Part shown: in pieces, positions 1 through 9,308 of the stretch
Layout of the letters: every line of letters starts with the position of its first letter
How positions within the stretch are numbered: position 1 is the stretch's first letter
Assembly: GCA_029247315.1 (NCBI GenBank)
Contig: JAQWLM010000004.1
Location: forward strand, 16,840-80,839
DNA: 64,000 nt
From: AAA164-E04 sp014239995
GTDB taxonomy: Bacteria; Verrucomicrobiota; Verrucomicrobiia; Limisphaerales; AAA164-E04
Direction: 5' to 3'
Position numbers and translations under genes: made by a program
Notes under the pieces: generated by a model
Told to the model about the DNA's origin: nothing
Database searches by the model: none
Seen by the model: the letters and a program-made list of their open reading frames with translations, nothing else

Positions 1-481
1 GGTGGTACATTTTCATATTCCATGTAAGGACATTACTGGAGCCATCGGTGCCAAACATCGGCACCCACGCCTGATCCACAGGGCCACTACTTCTATACTG
101 ATAGGCATGCAGACCTTCAGTGGCGCTTATCCGTCGTATCCAAATAGCTGTTTCCGCAGGTAACAGGTCGCTGGAACCATCCATCACAAAGCCATACTGC
201 CTGTTAAAGGACTGTCCCTGAACAGCTGGATCCAGAAGATCATACCAGGGAGCAGTGGAGGAAAAATGTTGATCAGGATGACTCATGGCCAAGGCAGTTA
301 ACTGGGGAACAGTCTCCGGAACGGAGACACTGAGATGGTTGTGCATGGCGTTGTAATGGATGGATGGCATGACCATGCCATCCTGCATGGGTATGGTTGT
401 AAGTTCCTGAGCCTGTATCATTACCGACAAGGCTTTAACAAGGAATACAATGTAAAGGATTGAGTGTGAAAAATAATTCAT
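1..481 (-). CDS. Secreted protein of unknown function, N-terminal part (runs off left edge)
   Basis: An open frame on the minus strand starts with an ATG at 481 and stays open to base 1, giving about 160 residues; the 3' part lies outside the window. The N-terminus (MNYFSHSILYIVFLVKALSV, then MIQAQ) looks like a signal peptide cleaved near AQA-Q. The mature part is rich in Trp, Tyr, Met and His (for example DGSSDLLPAETAIWIRRI and GPVDQAWVPMFGTDG) and shows no domain I recognise. It lies downstream of, and in the same direction as, the frameshifted gene at 651-1038, with a gap of about 170 bp. I infer an exported or outer-membrane-associated role only from the leader. Confidence 0.65.
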   Translation of the reverse strand, partial: MNYFSHSILYIVFLVKALSVMIQAQELTTIPMQDGMVMPSIHYNAMHNHLSVSVPETVPQLTALAMSHPDQHFSSTAPWYDLLDPAVQGQSFNRQYGFVMDGSSDLLPAETAIWIRRISATEGLHAYQYRSSGPVDQAWVPMFGTDGSSNVLTWNMKMYH

Positions 482-650
482 GATAATGGTACAAAGAGCT
501 TTTTGATTTGTGGGTTCGGAGGAAGCACATCAACCATGTGAACCATGAAACGTGGACCCCACCATGGCGATGCAAACGCATGGAGGCTGGTCTTCCTGAG
601 TGGTATATGCTTAAGCAGGACCGACGACTGGAAAGCGACGGCTTCCTGTT

Positions 651-1038
651 TCAAGCCAGTCTTGGGGGCGGGGAATCTGGAGGAGGACGCAATGTCTCGT
701 CCAAAACATGAGTTCGAATCTCATCGCAGGCGACCTTGGGGGGCATGAGGTTCACTGACGCCTGTGTGCGCAAAAGATCAATTTTGGTGTCGGCCTTTGC
801 AAGGCCTTGTTTTTTTCTGACTGCTTCCCTGAAGCAACAAATTTACATATGTCACAGGGTGATTCACCACTGAATGCCTTAAGGACGGCAGATTCGATCG
901 GTAATTGACGAGAGAAATCCCAAACCATGTTACCCCAGGCAATCGACTGCACCAGAAACCAGTGAGCACCAGGGTCAGGCACAGGGCGATGACTAGTTTG
1001 GAAGCATAGTTCAGCAAGACGCACATGCTCTGCACCAT
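651..1038 (-). pseudogene. Small membrane-anchored protein, DUF2946-like, broken by two apparent frameshifts
   Basis: Three consecutive minus-strand frames read as one protein. The first, from an ATG at 1038 (or 1026), gives a hydrophobic leader (KLVIALCLTLVLTG). Near 955-975 the sense moves to a second frame (WFLVQSIAWGNMVWDFSRQ, then ESAVLKAFSGESPCDICKF, then VASGKQSEK), which has the paired Cys-x2-Cys of small DUF2946-like proteins as I recall them from this phylum. Just after SEK, in a run of seven A on the coding strand (T on the plus strand near 814-820), the sense moves again to a frame ending in RPPPDSPPPRLA and a stop at 651-653. Each shift is explained by one missing base. It may be a true pseudogene, a sequencing or assembly homopolymer error, or a phase-variable gene. 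The family name is tentative. Confidence 0.5.
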
Positions 1039-1270
1039 ATCAGGATGTGTCGAAGAGATTCCACCTGTAACATCTACTCTCAGATCCTGGGTCGGGATCT
1101 CGTCACTTCATCTTTGAGAAGAAGATAATAACGCTCTGTTCAGCAGCAGAATACATCCGTGGAAAGTTCATGGTGTCTTTCGCTTGTCTCGCCAATAGAC
1201 CCGCCTATGCTCTTCGGCATACATGCGACCAGGAATCCAGACACACATCAGAATAGGTCACTGAAATGCC

Positions 1271-2269
1271 ATGAGTAACATGATCACTTTCCCAAACAGT
1301 ATTTACGTGATCAGCCTCGTGGGTGCTTGCGCAACCACCAGGATAGCCATGCATTACTGGCTATCCTGGTGTCTGCGGCATGATTGGCTCGATCACCCAG
1401 GCCATCGCAAGATCCATGATCAACCCATTGCCCTTGCGGGAGGACTGGCCATCGCCACCTCGTTGATCATCGTAATTTCAGGGGCACTGCTATTGCTGCA
1501 GTTGCCCATCCTTTCATCGGACACCATCGACTCGCTGAATCATGGCTTTGGAGAAAGAGGCATTCAAATCGCGGGTATTGTGGGCGGAATATTCATGATG
1601 CTTGGGATTGGCCTCTGGGATGACAGGCGTCAACCAAAGCCCGGCATAAAGTTCATCATTCAGTCATTGGCAGCACTCCTGGTAGCAGCTTGCGGTGTCA
1701 GGGTAACCCTCTTTGTTGACAGCCTCGTATTCAGCTATGCTGCAACCTGGTTTTGGATTCTGCTGGTGGTCAACGCATGCAACTTTGTCGACAATATGAA
1801 CGGACTTTGTGCAGGCCTCGGGGTCATTAGCGCCTTTTTCTTTGGTTTGCATGCGTCCTCCCAGGAGCATTACCTGGTGGCAAGTCTTGCATTCGCCATA
1901 TGTGGCGCATTACTTGGTTTCCTGCCATTTAATTATCCCCGGGCAAGGTCTTTCCTGGGAGATTCAGGAAGTCACCTGATCGGTTTTATGATGGCAATAC
2001 TTTCCATCCTCCCTCACTTTTACCATGCAGGATATCCCCATCGGCACGCCGTCCTGAGTCCACTGATCATCCTGGGGATTTTCCTTCTCGACTTTGCATG
2101 GATCATTACATTTCGAACCTTGAACGGGCTGCCTGTCTACACCGGGGATAACAACCACCTGTCGCATCAAATGGTCCGCGGTGGCATGGCCCAGCATCGC
2201 GCCGTTGCCATACTCTGGCTGTTTCAAATTTTTCTTGGATTATCCTCCATTACGCTGCTCATGTCATGA
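1271..2269 (+). CDS. Undecaprenyl-phosphate sugar-1-phosphate transferase (MraY/WecA/TagO family)
   Basis: This 332-residue polytopic membrane protein matches the glycosyltransferase 4 family, which moves a sugar-1-phosphate from a UDP-sugar to undecaprenyl phosphate at the inner face of the membrane to begin an envelope glycan. Visible motifs in order are DHPGHRKIHDQPIALAGG near residue 40, GLWDDR near 120, NACNFVDNMNGLCAG near 175 (catalytic Asp), FLGDSGSHLIG near 230, and a late GDNNHLSHQMV histidine motif in place of the usual HxHH-type loop. Hydrophobic helices fill the gaps. The motif set fits WecA/TagO-type enzymes better than MraY. The start is an ATG at 1271; another in-frame ATG lies four codons downstream. 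Its 3' end overlaps the convergent DUF1501 gene by 11 bp. Confidence 0.85.
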   Translation: MSNMITFPNSIYVISLVGACATTRIAMHYWLSWCLRHDWLDHPGHRKIHDQPIALAGGLAIATSLIIVISGALLLLQLPILSSDTIDSLNHGFGERGIQIAGIVGGIFMMLGIGLWDDRRQPKPGIKFIIQSLAALLVAACGVRVTLFVDSLVFSYAATWFWILLVVNACNFVDNMNGLCAGLGVISAFFFGLHASSQEHYLVASLAFAICGALLGFLPFNYPRARSFLGDSGSHLIGFMMAILSILPHFYHAGYPHRHAVLSPLIILGIFLLDFAWIITFRTLNGLPVYTGDNNHLSHQMVRGGMAQHRAVAILWLFQIFLGLSSITLLMS

Positions 2270-3782
2270 TTTGATGAATGGGTTCCGCACCCTCGACACC
2301 AACGAGCCGCTGGTCAAGCCCTGCATAAAAGTAACTTAGATCCATCGGATTCAATCCCATGAGGCTCAGTATGGTCGAGTGGAGGTGCTTGACGTGGAAT
2401 CGATGCGACACCGCCCTGCTACCGAGCTCATCTGTTTGCCCCACACTAACCCCTCCCTTGATGCCACCACCAGCCATCCACATGGTAAATCCATAGGCAT
2501 TATGATCGCGCCCTGTGCCCTGGGCATACTCGGCAGTGGGTTGACGACCAAACTCTCCTCCCCAGATAACAAGGGTCTCGTCCAGCAAACCACGTTGCTT
2601 GAGATCCTTAAGCAGGCCAGCAATCGGTTTATCCGTATTACCCGCATGCCAATCGTGATTCTTTTTCAAATCACCATGAGCATCCCAATTCTGATCGTTG
2701 TGAGCCCCACCGGAATAGATTTGGGTAAATCGCACCCCTCGCTCGACCAATCGACGGGCGAGAAGACATTTCTTACCAAAATCCTCGGTACGCTCCTGGT
2801 CGATGCCATACATTTCCTTGATGTACTCAGGCTCTCCCTGAACGTCCACTGCTTCTGGAGCGGTGGATTGCATTTTGTAGGCAAGTTCATAACTTGCGAT
2901 ACGCGCCGCCAGGTTACTGTTGTCGATGCGCTTAGACAAATGTCCATGATTGAAGTGGTTGAGGTGCCTTAAGAGAATCTCCTGCTCACTGGCTTCCATA
3001 TCTCGTGCATTTCTAAGGTCAAGAATAGGAGAGCCCTTGGGGCGAAAAACCGTTCCCTGGTAACTCGCCGGCATGTAGCCACTGGTCCAGTTGGAAGCAC
3101 CACTGATGGGGCCTCCAGATTGATCCAGCATGACGACATATCCCGGAAGGTTGTCGTTCGCAGTGCCTAGGCCATAATTGACCCACGAACCAAGCGAAGG
3201 TCGTCCACTGAGGATCTGGCCGCTGTTCATCATCAGCATGGCAGAGCCGTGAATGGGGGAATCCGCGGTCATGGAGTGAACAAAGGCAATGTCATCCACG
3301 TGCTCAGCCACGTTTGGAAACAATGAGGAGACCCACTTCCCTGTCTGTCCATATTGTTTAAACCCCCACTTCGGGCCAACCACGCGGCCTTGTTTTTTGT
3401 GGCCTCCCCTTCCAAAAGTCTTCACGTCAATGGTTTTGCCATCAAGCGGGTAAAGGTCGGGTTTGTAGTCAAAGGTATCGACATGACTTGGTCCACCATA
3501 CATGAACAGGAAAATGACGTGTTTGGCCTTGGGGGCAAAGTGAGGTGAACGCGACCTCAATGGTTCATTCCATGGAGTTTCCCCGTCCGCAGCCACCAAT
3601 TCTTGGGAAAGAAACCCGTCCTTTGCCAAAAGCCCCGTCAAGGCCAGTGATGTGAATCCACCACCCATGTGATGCAGGAATTCACGCCGAGTACGACGGC
3701 AGAAACTGGGGGCCGGTTTTAAGTGTCTGGAGTTGGAGTTGGAGTTCATTTGAATCATTCTTTGTTTTTTGGGGGAATTCAA
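2259..3782 (-). CDS. DUF1501 protein (sulfatase-like fold, Tat-type leader)
   Basis: The 507-residue protein starts with a charged tail and a twin-arginine-like leader (RRTRREFLHHMGGGFTSLAL), then the conserved DUF1501 body: HVIFLFMYGGPSHVDTFDYK near 90, HSMTADSPIHGSAMLMMNSG near 170, VIWGGEFGRQPTAEYAQGTG and RDHNAYGFTMWMAGGGIKGG near 410-440. DUF1501 proteins are exported proteins with an alkaline-phosphatase/sulfatase-like fold and unsettled biochemical role. In planctomycetes and verrucomicrobia the gene is nearly always paired with a PSD1 cytochrome/DUF1549/DUF1553 gene, as here: its ATG overlaps the upstream stop by four bases, so the two are translationally coupled. Function in extracellular polymer breakdown is commonly suggested but unproven. 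Confidence 0.9.
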   Translation of the reverse strand: MNSPKKQRMIQMNSNSNSRHLKPAPSFCRRTRREFLHHMGGGFTSLALTGLLAKDGFLSQELVAADGETPWNEPLRSRSPHFAPKAKHVIFLFMYGGPSHVDTFDYKPDLYPLDGKTIDVKTFGRGGHKKQGRVVGPKWGFKQYGQTGKWVSSLFPNVAEHVDDIAFVHSMTADSPIHGSAMLMMNSGQILSGRPSLGSWVNYGLGTANDNLPGYVVMLDQSGGPISGASNWTSGYMPASYQGTVFRPKGSPILDLRNARDMEASEQEILLRHLNHFNHGHLSKRIDNSNLAARIASYELAYKMQSTAPEAVDVQGEPEYIKEMYGIDQERTEDFGKKCLLARRLVERGVRFTQIYSGGAHNDQNWDAHGDLKKNHDWHAGNTDKPIAGLLKDLKQRGLLDETLVIWGGEFGRQPTAEYAQGTGRDHNAYGFTMWMAGGGIKGGVSVGQTDELGSRAVSHRFHVKHLHSTILSLMGLNPMDLSYFYAGLDQRLVGVEGAEPIHQIMT

Positions 3783-6367
3783 TCGAGATAGACAAATTCA
3801 TTCATATTGAGGACCAGAAGGCTGAAACGCTGCAATGCCTGATGCTTATTTAAGCTCAGTGTGTCCATAAGCTCCCTCAACATGGTTGTTCCACCGGATA
3901 TCTCATCCTTTGATGGTTCACGCGAGGTCGCTAAATGCAGGGCGCGTGCCACCTGCCCTTCTGCGGTGCTTTCTTCTGATTCCAGACGCTGGGCAAAAGC
4001 CTCGGCCTGGTCGTTGAGAAAACTGCTGTTGAGCATTGTCAGGGCCTGTGTGGGGACGGTAGTAGTAAAACGAACAGCACAGGCAGAATCTGTATCTGCC
4101 ATATCGAAGGTCTTGAGAATCGGCTCATGAAGGGATCGCTTGATATATACATAAATACTTCTCCGATTCTGCTGATCCTCGCTGGAAACCCCCCAAGCGG
4201 CATGGGGTCTGGAGGCAGTTGCAAGCACCTCTTCGGGAACTGGCGTGTAGATACTCCGACCTCCCATTTGCAGGTTCAGTTTCCCGGCAATGTTGAGGAT
4301 CGAGTCACGGATTTCCTCTGCGGTCAAACGCCGCATGTTGAATCTCCAGAAAAAATTATTTTCCGGATCCAGCGCAAGGGCATTGTCTTTTCCACGTGAG
4401 GACATCTGATAGGCCTGCGAGAGCATGATTGTTTTATGGAGTTTCTTGAGACTCCAATCATTCTCCATCAGTGAATTTGCCAACCAGTCGAGCAACATTG
4501 GATGTGTGGGCTGTTCACCATTTTGTCCAAAGTTACTTGGAGATCGGCTTAGACCACGTCCGAAATGAAATTGCCACATTCGGTTCGCCATGACTCGAGC
4601 TGTAAGGGGATTGTCCTTCCGGACAAGCCATTCGGCAAGAACGCGCCGTCGTCCACTGGTCTGGGCATCCTCCCTGGGAAGGGGAATCTCCGGATCCTTG
4701 AAGCCCAAGATGGCAGGGAAACCGGGTTGAACCTCAGGCCCTTTGGAATGCGCATTACCTCTGAGAAGAACGTGGGTCGCGGCAACATCGGCACCATTTT
4801 CTTTGATCGATAAAGCCTTGGCGAGCTCCGGCAGTTTTTGATTTTTAACCTGCTTCAACGTTTCCCGAGCTGTGAGATACTCAGCAAGCTCTTCAACATT
4901 GAGCACCTCTTCTCTTTTCTGTTCGATCATCGTTTGCCGCGTACGCCCGTCTTTTGCATCTTCCTTTTCTGCATTGGAAAAAGTGTCAAGGATGCGTTTC
5001 TCGTGGGCATTGACGCGGGACTGCAAAACTTTTATCTGATCATCCAACGCCTTACGTTGTTCCTGGTGAGCGCGGATTTCTGTTTCTGAGGCAATGATCT
5101 TGGTGGTATTGAGGGTGTAGGGAGATTTCTTAAACCTGCCCTCGCGGATGTTGTTGTAGGTATTCTGAAAAAAAGCAAGTAACCGATAATAATCTTCATG
5201 GGGCATGGGATCGATCTTGTGCGAGTGACATCGGGCACACCCCACCGTGAGCCCCATGAAGGCTTGTCCCGTGGTGGCAAGCACATCGTCAAGTCCATCA
5301 TAAAAAGCCTGATCCGCATCGACGGGTTCATCATCCCAGATCCCGAGACGATGGAAACCGGTGGCAATGATGGAATCCACTGTCACCTGGTCCAGTTCAT
5401 CACCGGCAATCTGCTCAAGGACAAAGCGATCGTAGGGTTTGTCATCGTTGAGGCTGCGAATCACATAGTCTCGATAGCGCCAGGCATCCGGCTTAGGATT
5501 GTCCCGCTCGTAACCGTTTGTTTCGGCATAACGCACCAAATCCAGCCAGTGCCGCCCCCATTTTTCACCGTAATGGGACGAAGCCAGGAGATGATCAACA
5601 ACCTTCTCATAGGCTTTTGTCGAGGTATCCAGTTGAAAAGCCTTCACATCCTCAGGACTGGGAGGAAGTCCGGTAATGTCATAATAGGCCCGTCGTATCC
5701 ATTCCTGCCGAGTGGCGGGAGTGTTGGGTCGCAGTCCATTCTCGTCCAAGCGTTGGAAGATGTAGCGATCAATAGGGTTATCGGACCATGCCCCGCCTTC
5801 AACCTCGGGTGGATCAACCTTTGAAAGAGGACGAAAAGACCACCAATTTCGAGTTTTTTCGTTGATGCTGTTGTCGTAAACGACACCGGTTGAGTGGGAA
5901 GAGGCCAGTGCCTCCTCGATCGCCCGAGGGTCCATCACAAGTCCTTCCTCGATCCACCTCCTGAGGGCAGCAATGGAGGCAGGTGAGAGTTTACCCGTCT
6001 TGGGAGGCATTTCATGATCCGCGTCCCTGTAAGAAACCATCTCCAGCAGGAGACTTGCATCTGGATTATCGAGGTCAACAACTGGCCCCGAGTCGCCGCC
6101 TTCCAGCAATTTCCTTCGATTCATCATATTCAGGCCACCCTTGAGGTCCTCTCCTCCCCCATGACATTTGATACAATGGCCAGCCAGAACAGGCGCCACG
6201 ACGTCTTTAAAATGCTCTTCGACAGACTGTCCGAGAGTAACAAAGGTCCCCAGGAGAAGTCCTGAAACCAGACAGAACCTGACCATCAAACCTTTCAGGG
6301 CGACAAGCGAATGTTTTATCAGGATCAACATACTAGAAAATCTACAGGATGATACCTTGTCGATCAA
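3779..6367 (-). CDS. PSD1 cytochrome c-like / DUF1549 / DUF1553 exported protein
   Basis: This 862-residue protein has, in order, a hydrophobic leader, one haem-binding type motif near residue 62 (CIKCHGG) in a planctomycete cytochrome C domain, DUF1549 (NWWSFRPLSKVDPPEVEGG, SDNPIDRYIFQRLDENGLRP), a second CxxCH (GCARCHSHKIDPM) near 375, and DUF1553 (LTARVMANRMWQFHFGRGL, TVPTQALTMLNSSFLNDQAE). The longest frame begins at 6367, but the ATGs at 6331 and especially 6286 (MVRFCLVSGLLLGTFVTLGQ) give a cleaner signal peptide. The partner DUF1501 gene follows with a 4-bp overlap. The two CxxCH motifs suggest a periplasmic electron-transfer role linked to substrate oxidation; the substrate is unknown. 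Confidence 0.9.
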   Translation of the reverse strand: MIDKVSSCRFSSMLILIKHSLVALKGLMVRFCLVSGLLLGTFVTLGQSVEEHFKDVVAPVLAGHCIKCHGGGEDLKGGLNMMNRRKLLEGGDSGPVVDLDNPDASLLLEMVSYRDADHEMPPKTGKLSPASIAALRRWIEEGLVMDPRAIEEALASSHSTGVVYDNSINEKTRNWWSFRPLSKVDPPEVEGGAWSDNPIDRYIFQRLDENGLRPNTPATRQEWIRRAYYDITGLPPSPEDVKAFQLDTSTKAYEKVVDHLLASSHYGEKWGRHWLDLVRYAETNGYERDNPKPDAWRYRDYVIRSLNDDKPYDRFVLEQIAGDELDQVTVDSIIATGFHRLGIWDDEPVDADQAFYDGLDDVLATTGQAFMGLTVGCARCHSHKIDPMPHEDYYRLLAFFQNTYNNIREGRFKKSPYTLNTTKIIASETEIRAHQEQRKALDDQIKVLQSRVNAHEKRILDTFSNAEKEDAKDGRTRQTMIEQKREEVLNVEELAEYLTARETLKQVKNQKLPELAKALSIKENGADVAATHVLLRGNAHSKGPEVQPGFPAILGFKDPEIPLPREDAQTSGRRRVLAEWLVRKDNPLTARVMANRMWQFHFGRGLSRSPSNFGQNGEQPTHPMLLDWLANSLMENDWSLKKLHKTIMLSQAYQMSSRGKDNALALDPENNFFWRFNMRRLTAEEIRDSILNIAGKLNLQMGGRSIYTPVPEEVLATASRPHAAWGVSSEDQQNRRSIYVYIKRSLHEPILKTFDMADTDSACAVRFTTTVPTQALTMLNSSFLNDQAEAFAQRLESEESTAEGQVARALHLATSREPSKDEISGGTTMLRELMDTLSLNKHQALQRFSLLVLNMNEFVYLD

Positions 6368-6417
6368 CTGCGTATTCCACTTGTCATAGGACCCCGCTGA
6401 AGGCTAGCTTGTGATGG

Positions 6418-7350
6418 ATGCAACCCCTCTCATTTCCAACACTCAGGATCCTTTCCATGGGCTTCATGGCAGGATTACTCGGCACGATCCAGTCCTCCTG
6501 GGCTGCGGCGAGTGTGGAGTTCAACCGCCAAAACGAACACTACCTGGACGTATTATCGAAGGGAAAAACAGTCGCCCGCTACATGCACGCCCACGATCCC
6601 TCAACACGAGAAAGTCTGCATGCTACCTACAAGCCCTACCTGCACATATTTGACACGGAAACCGGCAAGCCCATCACCAAGGGACCCGGGGGACAATTCA
6701 GCCATCATCGGGGCCTTTTTCTGGGGTGGAATCGGCTGATTACTGAGGATGGACGTTTTGATTTCTGGCATATGAGCGGCTCCACACAAGTGCATCGTTT
6801 CTTTTCAGCAATCAAGATTCAAAAGGATCACTCTTCCGTGACATCCAACATCGACTGGGTGGATCCCAACGGAAAATGCGTACTCAAGGAGTTGAGAACA
6901 ATGACATTCGTTCATGACACGATTCCCGATGCCATTGGAATCATCGATCTTGAGACGAAGCTTATGCCTACATTGGACCTGAAACTCGAAGGGGATCCAG
7001 AACACGCAGGCATACAGTATCGACCTGCGGATCACATCAACCGCAAAAAGACTGAGTATCTTTTCCCTGCGGAAGGACAGAATCCAAGAAAGGACTTAAA
7101 TATGCCTTGGGTGGCCCAATACCATGAGATCGATTCGAGGCAGTACAGTGTGGTCCTGCTCAACGCCACAAACAACCCTCGGCCTACACGATTTTCTGCT
7201 TACCGGGACTACGGAAGATTCGGTGCATTTTTCACCCAGGATCTTGTAAAAGACAGCACCCTTCGTTTGCATTACCGCTGGATCATTCTTCGAGGAAAAA
7301 CCCCACCTCGAGAAACTATTCAAGCATGGTTTGACAGATGGAACCCCTGA
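6418..7350 (+). CDS. DUF6807 (PmoA-like) secreted protein
   Basis: A 310-residue protein with a leader (MGFMAGLLGTIQSSWAAA, possibly starting at an internal ATG near 6457), followed by the DUF6807 pattern: RYMHAHDPSTRESLHATYKP, YLHIFDTETGKPITKGPGG, FSHHRGLFLGWNRL and DFWHMSG. The family is annotated PmoA-like in databases but has no shown link to methane oxidation; it is common in PVC bacteria among sugar-degradation genes. The conserved His pair after FS and the DFWHMSG segment are visible. It is transcribed away from the PSD1 gene (50 bp apart, divergent) and ends 7 bp before the convergent ClC gene. An extracytoplasmic role on carbohydrate-derived substrates is inferred only. Confidence 0.82.
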   Translation: MQPLSFPTLRILSMGFMAGLLGTIQSSWAAASVEFNRQNEHYLDVLSKGKTVARYMHAHDPSTRESLHATYKPYLHIFDTETGKPITKGPGGQFSHHRGLFLGWNRLITEDGRFDFWHMSGSTQVHRFFSAIKIQKDHSSVTSNIDWVDPNGKCVLKELRTMTFVHDTIPDAIGIIDLETKLMPTLDLKLEGDPEHAGIQYRPADHINRKKTEYLFPAEGQNPRKDLNMPWVAQYHEIDSRQYSVVLLNATNNPRPTRFSAYRDYGRFGAFFTQDLVKDSTLRLHYRWIILRGKTPPRETIQAWFDRWNP

Positions 7351-7357
7351 TTACTTC

Positions 7358-9103
7358 TCAGACTTCATCGGAGTATTCCTTGGTGATTGCCACCTCACGG
7401 CGCAACAGATCATGCAGTGTCACAATACCAATCAACTGTTTTCGGTCTGGCTCAAGGAGGGCTACCATACCTGACTCGGATTCGATCAATGAAAACTGAA
7501 GTTGGCGAATGCTCTGGGAAGGTTGGCATGTGATCAGCGGAAGCACACCGGGCTTCTGTCCAGTCTCAAGACTCTCCAGGATCTCCTCCCTAAGGATGAC
7601 CCCCTGTGTACCGTCCTTGAGGAGGACGGGAAATCGTCGAAAAGGGTGCTCCTCAAATATTTCAGCCATGGTGTCCGGAGCAAGATCCGTGACCACCACA
7701 GGGGAAAAGTTTGCAATAGCGGAAACAGGAAGTTGCTGCCAACTTTTCAAATCCCGGGGGGGAATCACATGCTCCAGACGGTGCCCATCCTGCTCCAAAA
7801 GCTCTTCGTAGAAATTACCTTTGCAGAAACGTCGACTGATCGCGGTGCTGATGAGGGCTCCGAGCATGAGTGCAGGGACAAGATAAAATTCATTGGTCAT
7901 TTCAAAAACAATGAGTATTCCCGTGACGGGTGCCCGTACCACGGCCCCCAGACACGCACTCATGCCAACAACGGCCAAGGTGATTTGAGCCTCCGTGTTC
8001 AATTCCACAAGGAGCCCAAAAAGTCCTGTGAGAAAAACACCGGTCATTCCACCAATGAAAAGAGTTGGCGAAAAGATACCGCCGCAACCACCAAAACCAT
8101 AACACGCAACGGTTGCAACGAGTTTACCCAGAATTAAAAGACCCGCCACTTTCCAGCCAAACGATCCCGTCAAGGCTGCATTAAGATCCTCGTAACCGAC
8201 CCCGAAGACCCCCAGGTGTCCGTGGCCCGTTTGTGCCTTGGTGAAAAGGAATATCCAAGCACCAATCCCCCAGGCTATCAAACCTCCCACCGCAGGCATC
8301 AACCACGCAGGAAGGCGATGCCACCTCTTGCAACGACCACGCAGGCCAAGACAGGATTTTTGGAAAAGAACGCCCACAAAAGCAGAAACAGCGGCTACTA
8401 CGGGGGTTAAGCCATAAATGAGCCAACTAGGTGAGCCAACGGCGGATATTTCAAGTGCAGGGTTTTTCTCGGCAAGGGAATGGACGACGAAGGCTCCCAG
8501 GACAGAGGCTAAGAGAACGCTGCCAAGAAATCGGCTATTGAGGTCCTGCACGATTTCTTCAAGGACAAAAGTGATGGCCGCCAGCGGCGTGTTGAATGCT
8601 GCTGCCAATCCTGCGGCAGCCCCGGAGGCTGCCGCATGCCGTCGATTTTGCTTAGGTTCCCCAAGCAGCCCTGCAACCTTGGAGGCAACCCCACTGGCCA
8701 CCTGAACACTTGGACCTTCACGCCCAAGGCTACATCCACCCCCAACACTCAGGATCCCTGCCAGGAATTTGACCCAGGTGACACGCCATGGAACGAAGCC
8801 AAAATCCCCCCAGAATGCCAGTTTCAACTGAGGAATACCGCTTCCAGCGGCTTCCTTGGAAACACGTGTGAGAAGGATCCCCACCAAGATGGAAGCACCG
8901 ACGGTGGTGAAGAAGCTGCCGAGAAGGAATGTTTCTGGCGAATAATTTGAAAACAGGGCGATGGAAAAGTGAAATAAGTACTGGATGCACTTGTGAAAAA
9001 GAACCGCAGAAAGCCCGGCAACCAACCCGTACACGCATGTCAGCGCTATGGAGCGTGTTTTTTTTGGTAATTTACGCAGATATCGCGCGAGCGTATTGGT
9101 CAT
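7358..9103 (-). CDS. ClC-family chloride/proton exchanger with C-terminal CBS pair
   Basis: The 581-residue protein is a ClC channel/transporter. The selectivity-filter motifs are present: GSGIPQLK near 88, SLGREGPSVQVASG near 125 (gating glutamate kept) and GCGGIFSPTLFIGG near 345. The segment FNTPLAAITFVLEEI near 165 keeps the glutamates that in E. coli ClC form the intracellular proton route, which favours an H+/Cl- exchanger over a passive channel. The last ~130 residues hold two CBS modules (ISAIANFSPVVVTDLAPDTM and the IGIVTLHDLL end), probably a nucleotide-sensing regulatory unit. The start at 9103 (MTNTLARYLRKL) precedes a basic amphipathic helix. It stands alone, convergent with the DUF6807 gene. 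Confidence 0.92.
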   Translation of the reverse strand: MTNTLARYLRKLPKKTRSIALTCVYGLVAGLSAVLFHKCIQYLFHFSIALFSNYSPETFLLGSFFTTVGASILVGILLTRVSKEAAGSGIPQLKLAFWGDFGFVPWRVTWVKFLAGILSVGGGCSLGREGPSVQVASGVASKVAGLLGEPKQNRRHAAASGAAAGLAAAFNTPLAAITFVLEEIVQDLNSRFLGSVLLASVLGAFVVHSLAEKNPALEISAVGSPSWLIYGLTPVVAAVSAFVGVLFQKSCLGLRGRCKRWHRLPAWLMPAVGGLIAWGIGAWIFLFTKAQTGHGHLGVFGVGYEDLNAALTGSFGWKVAGLLILGKLVATVACYGFGGCGGIFSPTLFIGGMTGVFLTGLFGLLVELNTEAQITLAVVGMSACLGAVVRAPVTGILIVFEMTNEFYLVPALMLGALISTAISRRFCKGNFYEELLEQDGHRLEHVIPPRDLKSWQQLPVSAIANFSPVVVTDLAPDTMAEIFEEHPFRRFPVLLKDGTQGVILREEILESLETGQKPGVLPLITCQPSQSIRQLQFSLIESESGMVALLEPDRKQLIGIVTLHDLLRREVAITKEYSDEV

Positions 9104-9308
9104 CTTCCCTCAAAATCCTTGTCAGATTCTAGTGCGGAAGAGCCTGATTCGCCAGACATACTTGCGCAAGTCTGAATAAAACAATTCTTGCGAAAATTAC
9201 TTAATTTGGTATTCTGGAAGACAAAGGCCTATATAATTTGAGTTAACCATGGGTGCCAAGCAAGCTTGGGATCGAGGTGACAGGTTACAATTCTCGAATT
9301 GTGGTGAA

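Noticed and set aside
508..748. Two overlapping short plus-strand frames
   Set aside because: Composition is not protein-like and they lie opposite the C-terminal part of the frameshifted minus-strand gene.
495..820. Possible structured RNA gene (T-arm, SRP-like GGTTCGGAGGAAGCAC, hairpin with T-run)
   Set aside because: No complete tRNA, tmRNA, RNase P or SRP fold can be built, and the 651-820 part reads as protein on the other strand.
752..1024. The single minus-strand frame as an intact 90-residue gene
   Set aside because: Its leader and Pro-rich end lie in other frames; the repaired protein is more coherent than this frame alone.
5198..5824. Plus-strand frame of about 208 residues inside the PSD1 gene
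   Set aside because: It is antisense to clear DUF1549 motifs and has no protein-like features.
7502..8137. Plus-strand frame of 211 residues opposite the ClC gene
   Set aside because: The opposite strand holds the ClC/CBS motifs; this is a shadow frame.
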